Position numbers and translations under genes: made by a program. Below, piece after piece: positions 1-5,544 of a stretch of 11,703 nt of DNA (the first letter of the stretch is position 1; every line of letters starts with the position of its first letter). Origin of the DNA: Spirochaetales bacterium (GTDB lineage Bacteria; Spirochaetota; Spirochaetia; Sphaerochaetales; Sphaerochaetaceae); assembly GCA_022784805.1 (NCBI GenBank), contig JALFYG010000036.1, positions 1 through 11,703 on the forward strand, in the 5' to 3' direction. The notes below the pieces were generated by a model, which had not been told where the DNA came from, made no database searches, and saw only the letters and a list, made by a program, of their open reading frames with translations.

Positions 1-1
1 A

Positions 2-193
2 GGCATGGGTCTCAAGACAAGGGCAACATTCGAGGAAGCACTCTCAGATGCAATGAGAAAGTATCTTCCTGAGAATCCAAACATCTTGGCTCTTCCTCTT
101 ACATTCAAGACAGGTGCAGTACACCTCTCAATGAAAGATGAAGTCTATGATGGAACAAACGGCCACGCTGGTGACTTCACTATGATGCACTAA
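2..193 (+). CDS. C-terminal fragment of a protein, possibly LarA/DUF2088 (lactate racemase) family
   Basis: The frame is open from the left edge and ends at TAA 191-193, so this is the last 63 codons of a longer gene; the ATG at 5 need not be a start. The visible segment (MGLKTRATFEEALSDAMRKY, then a hydrophobic NILALPLTF stretch) resembles the end of nickel-pincer lactate racemase LarA-type proteins, where an 'FEEALxxAxxKYG' helix precedes a final 'vlvlP' strand. The last 20 residues, rich in His, Met and Asp, do not match anything I recognise. The family call is a guess from one helix-strand motif, because the metal- and cofactor-binding parts would lie outside the window. The gene converges on the epimerase gene 50 bases downstream. 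Confidence 0.4.
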   Translation, partial: GMGLKTRATFEEALSDAMRKYLPENPNILALPLTFKTGAVHLSMKDEVYDGTNGHAGDFTMMH

Positions 194-218
194 GATAAGC
201 CTCTAAAATGTGAAACCC

Positions 219-240
219 GGGTCACACGAAAGTGTGGCCC
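219..240 (+). terminator. GNRA-loop hairpin between convergent genes
   Basis: GGGTCACAC (219-227) and GTGTGGCCC (232-240) form a 9-bp stem with one U-G wobble closed by a GAAA tetraloop. It sits right after the left-edge gene and ends three bases before the stop codon of the - strand epimerase gene. The wobble pairs only in the + strand RNA, which favours service to the + strand gene. No good U tract follows on the + strand (AAATTAATT), so intrinsic termination may be weak; the hairpin could instead protect the 3' end. Confidence 0.5.
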
Positions 241-243
241 AAA

Positions 244-999
244 TTAATTCAAAACCTCTATTGTTTCTTCCAGCATTACTTTTCCGTTTTTACTTAGAAT
301 TCTGGAAAAAGGCTCTTTCGCACCTTCTGGGACAGTATCGATGCGGGGCTCGATGCAGACAAGTTTATCGCTGTGTCCCTGAGGACTCCATAAGACTAAG
401 GTTGAAAAATCAGAATAAGAGAGGGAAAGCTTCTTTCCGTCTTCATCTTCTGCAAATACTTTTCTGGATTTAATGGATGTATAGAGCTTTGTTTCTTTCA
501 TGGTATCGTCATTACACTTAAACTCTTTGGATCCTATTTCATCTTCTTCTCTTTCGAAGGTAAGAAGAGGTGACTTCAACCATAACCCTGTATGAAAGCC
601 CAAAGAATAAGGCATTGGATCAACGCCAGTATTTGTTATCTCGATTCTGTGATTAAGTTTATTTCCTGTAAGTATATAGTATGTAATGGCTTGAAATGAG
701 AAAGGGTAGTCATCACATCCATCAAAAGAGAAAGAGAAGACACCATCACCATTATATGAGTGGATGACATCCCTTAAGAAGCCATGCATAGGAAGGTGGA
801 GTGTCTTTCCTTTATATGTATACCCATTGGAAAAGTTTCCGCACTGGGGAAAGAGGACTGGAGCATGCCACTTCCATATGGTTTCCTCTCCATTCCAGAT
901 GTATTCCCTTTCATCCTTCAATCTTTTGAAAGACAATAATTCTGCGCCTCTTTCTTCAATGGTTATTCTATAGCCCTCATTTTCGATGGTATGAGTCAT
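244..999 (-). CDS. Aldose 1-epimerase (galactose mutarotase)-like protein, LacX type
   Basis: The 251-residue protein fits the short cytoplasmic branch of the aldose 1-epimerase superfamily, which interconverts alpha and beta anomers of sugars or sugar phosphates. Visible landmarks are LFPQCGNF (49-56), MHGFLRD with His72 and Arg76, YSLGFHTGLW with the presumed catalytic His136, and VCIEPR with the presumed catalytic Glu217. No signal peptide is seen. The gene is second in a - strand pair: its Shine-Dalgarno AGGAGA overlaps the TAG stop of the ROK gene upstream (TAGGAGATTATATG), so the two are almost certainly co-transcribed and translationally coupled. The exact sugar cannot be told from sequence; the ROK partner suggests a sugar-induced catabolic role. 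The family call is firm, the substrate unknown. Confidence 0.85.
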   Translation of the reverse strand: MTHTIENEGYRITIEERGAELLSFKRLKDEREYIWNGEETIWKWHAPVLFPQCGNFSNGYTYKGKTLHLPMHGFLRDVIHSYNGDGVFSFSFDGCDDYPFSFQAITYYILTGNKLNHRIEITNTGVDPMPYSLGFHTGLWLKSPLLTFEREEDEIGSKEFKCNDDTMKETKLYTSIKSRKVFAEDEDGKKLSLSYSDFSTLVLWSPQGHSDKLVCIEPRIDTVPEGAKEPFSRILSKNGKVMLEETIEVLN

Positions 1000-1007
1000 A
1001 TAATCTC

Positions 1008-2129
1008 CTATGACAGCAATTCAAGAATAAGTCTATAGCAGATACCTTTACTGGTTTTACTGATGTAATCTTCTTCTACATCCAAAGAGAAAGGCAGATC
1101 TTTTATTTCTTCTCTGACTTTGTTGTAGAAATAAGTGTTGCCCTTGCACAGTAATCCGCCTATTACCGCAACATCAAAGTTGACCACGCTATAGGTGATT
1201 CTCGTTGCCTTTACAAAAGACACGGCAGCTTCATCCATAGCCTTGATTGCGCTTTCGTCTCCATTATTTGCGGCATCTATGACATCAGAGATCACTGCAC
1301 TATCTATAAGAGTAGATGCAATACCTGCATCTCTATATTCGAGGGCGTTTTTGACTATATTGCTACTTCCAAGTGTTGTAATGAGGCAACCTTGTTTTCC
1401 ACACTTACATTTTCTTCCGTTGGGATTCATTTCCCAATGTCCAATGGCAATTCTATTTTTATACCAGAACTCTTCTGGGATCAAAGAATGAACCAAGCCT
1501 ACGCCTATACCTGATCCAAGGTTAAAGAAAGCAAGAGATACATGTTCCTGTCTATATCGCTCGTCGTAGATACCAAGGGCTGCAGCACGGGCAATGGAAT
1601 CTGAATAAACTGGGATTCCGATTGCTTTCTGTAGCTCACTTTCTATATCCCTCTGATAAAAAGTAGAGAAAACTTGCTCTTTTCTTTTTGGGTTTACACC
1701 AGATACCAGAGTTAAATACTGCAAATCAAATTGAGAAGACTTTTTCTCGTAGTATCTTTTTGCTTCACTGATGAAGAATCCAAAAGAAAAGCTGGAATCA
1801 AATTTATACTGTTCACCTTCACTGATGTTTCCTTCCAGGTCACAGACACCGAAGAAGTATCCTTCTCCTGTTATGAGAATATAGAAAATATTAAAGCAGT
1901 CTTTATTTAGAGTGAGTATCTCGGAAGGCCTGCCTTTTTTTCCATTACTCGGTACCTCTTCCTTTTTTATTAGTCCATACTCCAAAAGAGCATCTACTGT
2001 GTTGTAGAAGTTTGCAACTTTTAAGTCTGATTTTTTCTGAAGTTCCGTTCTTGATATTCTCTTTTCCTTCACTATATCAAGAAGCATGTCTTTTTCTTTT
2101 CTATGAAGAATCTGAAATGCGTTTCCCAT
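1008..2129 (-). CDS. ROK-family (NagC/XylR-like) transcriptional regulator
   Basis: This 373-residue protein has an N-terminal winged helix-turn-helix (about residues 8-62, with recognition region RISRTELQKKSDLKVANFYN) followed by a ROK sugar-kinase-fold domain. The ROK signature is clear: NLGSGIGVGLV (203-213), IAIGHWEMNPNG (228-239, His231) and the zinc cluster CKCGKQGC (241-248). Kinase function looks lost. The N-terminal phosphate-binding DxGGT is replaced by LITGEGYFFG (85-94), and in GIPVYSDSIARAAALG the position usually taken by the catalytic Asp appears to be Ile179. It is therefore most likely a repressor or activator that binds a sugar or sugar phosphate. It leads the operon with the epimerase gene. 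No Shine-Dalgarno precedes the ATG at 2127-2129; the next Met (codon 14) would cut into the HTH, so I keep the first. Confidence 0.88.
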   Translation of the reverse strand: MGNAFQILHRKEKDMLLDIVKEKRISRTELQKKSDLKVANFYNTVDALLEYGLIKKEEVPSNGKKGRPSEILTLNKDCFNIFYILITGEGYFFGVCDLEGNISEGEQYKFDSSFSFGFFISEAKRYYEKKSSQFDLQYLTLVSGVNPKRKEQVFSTFYQRDIESELQKAIGIPVYSDSIARAAALGIYDERYRQEHVSLAFFNLGSGIGVGLVHSLIPEEFWYKNRIAIGHWEMNPNGRKCKCGKQGCLITTLGSSNIVKNALEYRDAGIASTLIDSAVISDVIDAANNGDESAIKAMDEAAVSFVKATRITYSVVNFDVAVIGGLLCKGNTYFYNKVREEIKDLPFSLDVEEDYISKTSKGICYRLILELLS

Positions 2130-2135
2130 ATCTTT

Positions 2136-2163
2136 ATTTTATCATCATGAAGAGTGATGTAAA
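2136..2163 (-). promoter_or_regulatory. Predicted promoter of the ROK-epimerase operon
   Basis: Read on the - strand, TTTACA (2163-2158) and TAAAAT (2141-2136) lie 16 bases apart, a good sigma-70-type pair. Counting seven bases from the -10 puts transcription start on or next to the A of the ROK start codon at 2129, implying a leaderless or near-leaderless mRNA. This agrees with the absence of a Shine-Dalgarno. It is a prediction from motif match only. Confidence 0.5.
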
Positions 2164-2185
2164 ACCACTGTTATGGTTTTTTACA
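2158..2185. repeat. Imperfect inverted repeat overlapping the ROK -35 box (candidate operator)
   Basis: On the + strand, TGTAAAACCA (2158-2167) and TGGTTTTTTACA (2174-2185) are inverted copies, differing only by two extra T in the second arm, around the spacer CTGTTA. One arm contains the predicted -35 box of the ROK gene and the other abuts the tauE terminator T tract. ROK regulators commonly bind AT-rich inverted repeats at their own promoters, so autoregulation is a reasonable inference. Part of the symmetry could instead simply belong to the terminator region. Confidence 0.4.
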
Positions 2186-2212
2186 AAAAAGCCCCACTTA
2201 TTTGTGAGGCTT
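2185..2212 (-). terminator. Rho-independent terminator of the tauE-like gene
   Basis: In the - strand transcript, AAGCCTCAC (2212-2204) pairs with GTGGGGCTT (2197-2189), a 9-bp stem with one U-G wobble and a 6-base loop, followed by a run of T (complement of A 2185-2190). It lies 20 bases beyond the stop codon of the exporter gene and separates it from the downstream ROK operon. Confidence 0.85.
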
Positions 2213-2232
2213 GAAAAGAAGGAATATATGAA

Positions 2233-3018
2233 TTAAAGCATCATGCCGAACTTAATACAGTTGTAGATGGAGAGGGCAATGATTACAGCCATCAGAGCCA
2301 TAAAGAGATTGTCTACTGCTTTGTTATCCATCTTCTTGGAGAACATTCTTCCCAGGGTGCTTCCAACTACTGCACATACCATCATCATTATAAGCATTGG
2401 CCACTCGAAGGTTGGAACTGTTCTTGTAGCAAGAGATGAGATAAGGGAGAAGAGCTGGGAGAAGAATATGATGAAGAGGGATGCAAGAGCTGAATTCTTA
2501 GTATCGAGGGAGAAGATATAAGAGAGAATCATCAGGTTGATTGGGCCTCCTCCGATACCCAAAAATGAAGACAATACACCAAGGAAGAGTCCAACAACAA
2601 GTGAGAAGACTGGGTTCTTAAAGTTCTTTGTCTTGATATTCGCTTTCTTTAATGTATAGACAAATACAGTTCCTGTAAGAAGAACCATGATAATGTTCTG
2701 CACAAGGCCTACAAAAGCATCGTTGCCAGCAGCTTTCTTTACGATATCGAAGACCTGCTTCCCTGCTATTCCGCCGATTGCACCTCCGATTGCCAGCATC
2801 AAAGTTCTCAGATCAAGCTTTAAATCATTTCTGCTTCTCAATAGAGATACTATTGTCATGGTAAGGACTGTTGTTCCACTTAAGAAACTGATCTGGGAAG
2901 TGGTGAGAGGGAATGCTGCATCCATTACAGGCTTAATGAGGACACCTCCTCCGATTCCACTGATAGAGCCTGCGATGGTTGCGATTAGCACTACTAGAGC
3001 AAAGACGAACATTAACAT
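2233..3018 (-). CDS. TauE/SafE-family (DUF81) inner-membrane exporter
   Basis: This 261-residue, very hydrophobic protein has about eight membrane helices (roughly residues 3-24, 42-60, 72-90, 104-125, 138-165, 177-196, 206-225 and 235-254). It shows the family's internal duplication: a glycine-rich SGIGGGVLIKP near residue 20 and LGIGGGPINLM near residue 155. Members are proposed to move sulfite, sulfoacetate or other organosulfur anions; the substrate here cannot be deduced. Length matches the family. The start ATG at 3016-3018 has AAGGGG five bases upstream; Met3 is an alternative. The gene stands alone, with its own promoter, a 5'-UTR hairpin and a terminator. No sulfur-metabolism gene is adjacent, so context gives no substrate clue. 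Confidence 0.88.
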   Translation of the reverse strand: MLMFVFALVVLIATIAGSISGIGGGVLIKPVMDAAFPLTTSQISFLSGTTVLTMTIVSLLRSRNDLKLDLRTLMLAIGGAIGGIAGKQVFDIVKKAAGNDAFVGLVQNIIMVLLTGTVFVYTLKKANIKTKNFKNPVFSLVVGLFLGVLSSFLGIGGGPINLMILSYIFSLDTKNSALASLFIIFFSQLFSLISSLATRTVPTFEWPMLIMMMVCAVVGSTLGRMFSKKMDNKAVDNLFMALMAVIIALSIYNCIKFGMML

Positions 3019-3031
3019 GAAAGCCCCTTAT

Positions 3032-3054
3032 ATTTCCCTTTGAAAAAAGGAAAT
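3032..3054 (-). other. Hairpin in the predicted 5' UTR of the tauE-like gene
   Basis: On the - strand, ATTTCCTTTT and AAAGGGAAAT form a 10-bp stem with one U-G wobble and a UUC loop, ending a few bases before the AAGGGG ribosome binding site. In the + strand RNA the wobble becomes a C-A mismatch, so the structure suits the tauE mRNA. It could affect ribosome access or mRNA stability; no ligand or protein is known. Confidence 0.4.
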
Positions 3055-3087
3055 AATCAAATAATTAAAATATTTAAATATATCATT

Positions 3088-3117
3088 ACTCTATTCCTGA
3101 GAGGTGTATATTGTCAA
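3088..3117 (-). promoter_or_regulatory. Predicted promoter of the tauE-like gene
   Basis: Read on the - strand, a perfect TTGACA -35 box (3117-3112) is followed after 18 bases by TAGAGT (3093-3088), a four-of-six -10 match. Start of transcription would be near 3081, giving a leader of about 62 bases that contains the hairpin at 3032-3054. Confidence 0.45.
3107..3112 (+). promoter_or_regulatory. Possible -10 box for the candidate non-coding RNA
   Basis: TATATT at 3107-3112 is a plausible -10 reading rightward, with transcription starting near 3119. The matching -35 position (CATTAC, 3084-3089) is poor, so an activator or a different start would be needed. It overlaps the oppositely directed tauE promoter. 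This is weak evidence, included only because the structured region downstream needs a start. Confidence 0.2.
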
Positions 3118-3118
3118 G

Positions 3119-3398
3119 GAAAAGAAATAATTTCTGAGAAAGATAGTGTATCCATTTTGGAGTGCAATCCTGTTCTTCCTTTATGGTAGAACATCGATCT
3201 CATCTTTTTTTCATTTGGCAAATTGTACTCCTTCCCAAGATGGTCTATGTAGTAGAGAATCTAATCATGGCATACATAAGCTTACTCAAAGTTATGAACC
3301 TTAACTTTGATGTGCTAATACAAAACCTCCTCTAATATTTTGGGGGGCTCAAGGGAAGAGGGGTGAACCTTCTCTTTTCTTGGGACCTTTCTATTTTT
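3119..3398 (+). ncRNA. Candidate structured RNA or leader, class not recognised
   Basis: No protein-like frame fills this stretch, but several helices can be drawn, and their wobbles are G-U only when read as + strand RNA. (a) CCATTTTGG plus AGTGCAAT (3152-3168) pairs with ATTGTACT (3222-3229) and CCAAGATGG (3235-3243) across a 5-base bulge, 17 pairs, two of them wobbles. (b) Inside it, TGTTCT (3171-3176) pairs with AGAACA (3188-3193), with CC/GG above. (c) TCAAAGTTA (3286-3294) pairs perfectly with TAACTTTGA (3302-3310). (d) A long terminator-like hairpin spans 3342-3390. The pattern suggests either a free small RNA of up to 280 nt or a transcribed leader ahead of proA. It does not match tmRNA, RNase P, SRP or 6S RNA features that I can recognise. 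The 5' end is uncertain. Confidence 0.4.
3342..3398 (+). terminator. Long wobble-rich terminator hairpin upstream of proA
   Basis: CAAGGGAAGAGGGG (3350-3363) pairs without a break with CTTCTCTTTTCTTG (3369-3382), 14 pairs including four G-U, around the loop TGAAC. Beyond one G-A mismatch the stem continues outward with G-C and G-U pairs to 3342 and 3390. A U-rich tail, TTTCTATTTTT (3388-3398), follows. The G-U pairs would be A-C mismatches on the other strand, so the hairpin belongs to a rightward transcript. It is either the end of a small RNA or an attenuator for proAB. Confidence 0.6.
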
Positions 3399-3448
3399 CC
3401 AAATTAGATTAGAGTGGGAAAAAGAAATAGGTATTCTTCTACATACAG

Positions 3449-3478
3449 TTGAACCCTTTTCTTTCTGTGGTTTATCAT
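3449..3478 (+). promoter_or_regulatory. Predicted promoter of the proA-proB operon
   Basis: TTGAAC (3449-3454) and TATCAT (3473-3478) are separated by 18 bases. Start of transcription is expected near 3485, about 12 bases before the favoured proA start. It lies 50 bases downstream of the terminator hairpin, so proA can be transcribed independently of the RNA upstream. Confidence 0.5.
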
Positions 3479-3496
3479 TATTACATGGAAGAATTA

Positions 3497-4774
3497 ATGG
3501 CTCAGTTCAGTGAGGTACGACGTGCCTCATCTTTATTATCTGTTTCATCTCTCTCTGAGAGAAGAGAGGCTTTAGCTTCTATCGCAAGGCTTCTTGAGGA
3601 AGAAAAAGACTCTATTAGATTAGAAAACAATAAAGACGTAGATAATGCTGAAAAAGAAGGAATAGCATCCTCTATTCTGCATCGTCTTGTTTTCAGTGAT
3701 GACAAAATCAAGAGTGTTGAAAAGGGATATAAAGACTTATGCAATCTCCCTGATCCTATTGGAAAGATTAGGGAAAAAAGAGAACTGGATCCAGGTTTTG
3801 TATTGGAGAAAAAGACATTTCCAATCGGTGTCATCGGTATGATATTTGAGGCTCGTCCAGATGCCCTACTGCAGATTGCAGGGCTTTCTCTCTTAAGTGG
3901 CAATGGACTTATACTCAAAGGCGGAAAAGAAGCCGCATACACAAATAGGATTCTTGTAGACATCATTAAAAGAGCAACTTCTTCCTTCTCTTTTGGTTCT
4001 TCCTGGATTCTTGGAATAGAGAGCAGAGAAGACGTAAAGGTGTTGTTATCTGCGGAGGAATATGTAGACTTGTTGATTCCACGTGGCTCCAATAAGTTTG
4101 TCAGATACTGTATGGAAAACACCAGAATCCCTGTCATGGGGCACTCTGACGGTAAGTGCCATACTTTCATCGATAAGTCAGCTGACTTTGATAAAGCTGT
4201 GAAAATTTGCGTGGATGCAAAAGTCCAATACAGTGCTGCATGTAATGCAACAGAGACATTCTTGGTCCATAAAGATATCCTCAGCGCTTTCCTTCCAAAG
4301 CTTGAGAAAGCTTTTATAGAAAACAATGTAAAGATTCATGCTGACGAAGAGAGCATCAAGTATTTAAAGACTGCTTCTCCTATAGCAGAGGGAGACGTAG
4401 ACAAAGAGTACCTGGATAAAGAGTGCAATATAATAGTCATAGATGATGTAAAGAAGGCTTCCCAGCATATTAATGCTCATGGCTCTCATCACACAGATGC
4501 CATCATCACGGAAGACCAGGAAAACGCTGCATACTTTGTCTCCTTTGTGGACAGTGCAGATGTATTTGTCAACTGTTCCACTCGATTTGCTGATGGTTTC
4601 AGGTTTGGCTTGGGAGCTGAAGTCGGTATCTCGACATCAAAGCTTCATGCAAGAGGACCTGTGGGACTGGATGGTCTTATGACAACCAAGTGGATACTTA
4701 GAGGAAATGGTGAAACCGTCGGTGAATATTCCGGAGCGAATGGCAAGGAATTCCACCACAAGGAGTTAATATGA
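3497..4774 (+). CDS. proA: Gamma-glutamyl phosphate reductase (glutamate-5-semialdehyde dehydrogenase)
   Basis: ProA reduces gamma-glutamyl phosphate with NADPH to glutamate 5-semialdehyde, the second step of proline synthesis. From this start it has 425 residues, the usual length. Family landmarks are FEARPDALLQIAGLSLLSGN (117-136), LKGGKEA (140-146), LIPRGSNKFVR (193-203), the catalytic Cys249 in YSAACNATETF, and FADGFRFGLGAEVGISTSKL followed by HARGPVGLDGL near the C terminus. I chose ATG 3497 because GGAAGA lies five bases upstream. ATG 3485 (four residues earlier) coincides with the predicted transcription start and could be used as a leaderless start. The in-frame TTG at 3449 is really the -35 box. 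The stop overlaps the proB start (ATGA), so ProA and ProB translation are coupled. Confidence 0.97.
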   Translation: MAQFSEVRRASSLLSVSSLSERREALASIARLLEEEKDSIRLENNKDVDNAEKEGIASSILHRLVFSDDKIKSVEKGYKDLCNLPDPIGKIREKRELDPGFVLEKKTFPIGVIGMIFEARPDALLQIAGLSLLSGNGLILKGGKEAAYTNRILVDIIKRATSSFSFGSSWILGIESREDVKVLLSAEEYVDLLIPRGSNKFVRYCMENTRIPVMGHSDGKCHTFIDKSADFDKAVKICVDAKVQYSAACNATETFLVHKDILSAFLPKLEKAFIENNVKIHADEESIKYLKTASPIAEGDVDKEYLDKECNIIVIDDVKKASQHINAHGSHHTDAIITEDQENAAYFVSFVDSADVFVNCSTRFADGFRFGLGAEVGISTSKLHARGPVGLDGLMTTKWILRGNGETVGEYSGANGKEFHHKELI

Positions 4775-5544
4775 GAGATTTCAGCAAAGTAAGACGAATA
4801 GTAGTCAAGGTAGGAACTAATCTTCTTTCTTCCTCCAGTGGTGTAGATAGAGATAGAATTCGTTCAATTGTCAAACAAGTGGCAGAGCTGAAGAAGAAAG
4901 GCATGGAGATAATGCTTGTTTCTTCTGGTGCCGTAGGACTTGGAGCCAAGGCCATAGGACATCTTACTCCTGTAAAGCATATTCCTTTGAAGCAGGCTTG
5001 CGCTTCTATCGGACAGCCACTTCTAATGAGGGTGTATGAAGAGGAGTTTGCTTCTTACAATCTCTTATGTTCCCAGGTCCTCATAACACGCTCATCTCTT
5101 AATAATAGAACAAGTTACAATAACTTAAGGGAATCTGTGGCAACACTTCTTGATCTAGGTGTAGTGCCTATTTTCAATGAAAATGACGTAGTTTCCACTG
5201 CTGAAATCGGCGATGTTTTTGGTGACAACGACAGAATGAGCGCTTACTGCGCCAGTAAGATGGATGCAGAACTCTTGATTCTCCTTACAGATATCGACGG
5301 TGTATATACAGGAAACCCTAAGAAAGACAAAGATGCAAAGATGGTGAAAGAGATCAGGGAACTTACTCCTGAAGTATTCTCTTATGCCAAAGGTGCTGGT
5401 TCTACTTTCAGTACAGGGGGGATGAAGACCAAGCTTCAGGCTGCAGAAATAGCACAGAAGGGTGGTTGCGGAACCATTATCGCCAGTGGATATGAAGAGG
5501 ATGCAATACTCAGAATATTAAATGGAGAAGAACTTGGAACATAA
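4771..5544 (+). CDS. proB: Glutamate 5-kinase, catalytic (amino acid kinase) domain only
   Basis: ProB phosphorylates glutamate on its gamma carboxyl, the first and normally proline-inhibited step of proline synthesis. The 257-residue product holds a complete amino acid kinase fold: VVKVGTNLL (11-19), VSSGAVGLG (50-58), PIFNENDVVST (133-143), FGDNDRMSA (150-158), LLTDIDGVYT (171-180) and FSTGGMKTKLQAA (213-225). Start ATG 4771 overlaps the proA stop and has AAGGAG upstream. Standard ProB is about 360-370 residues with a C-terminal PUA domain. Here TAA at 5542-5544 ends the protein just before that domain, which continues in the same frame. Work on E. coli ProB showed that removing the PUA domain leaves kinase activity but alters its properties, so the short protein could be active. 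All kinase motifs look intact. Confidence 0.93.
   Translation: MRDFSKVRRIVVKVGTNLLSSSSGVDRDRIRSIVKQVAELKKKGMEIMLVSSGAVGLGAKAIGHLTPVKHIPLKQACASIGQPLLMRVYEEEFASYNLLCSQVLITRSSLNNRTSYNNLRESVATLLDLGVVPIFNENDVVSTAEIGDVFGDNDRMSAYCASKMDAELLILLTDIDGVYTGNPKKDKDAKMVKEIRELTPEVFSYAKGAGSTFSTGGMKTKLQAAEIAQKGGCGTIIASGYEEDAILRILNGEELGT

Noticed and set aside
210..473. 87-codon + strand frame antisense to the epimerase gene
   Set aside because: It starts inside the terminator hairpin region, has no ribosome binding site, and overlaps a gene with clear family motifs.
2687..3043. 118-codon + strand frame antisense to tauE
   Set aside because: It is the reverse complement of membrane helices; the - strand frame has the duplicated GIGGG motifs and eight membrane segments.
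3119..3398. Known classes for the intergenic RNA (tmRNA, RNase P RNA, 6S, SRP RNA, T-box)
   Set aside because: I looked for their hallmark sequences and did not find them. GGGTGAACC only loosely resembles the T-box core and lacks the rest of the consensus.
3385..3431. A further pairing, CCTTTC and TTTTTCC with GGAAAAA and GAAA, downstream of the terminator
   Set aside because: It needs two bulges, and its downstream arm would be made only after the terminator had acted, so it cannot work as an antiterminator; it may be chance in AT-rich sequence.
3502..4326. 274-codon open frame on the - strand across proA
   Set aside because: proA is unmistakable over the same bases; the antisense protein is a Ser/Leu-rich shadow with no recognisable motif.
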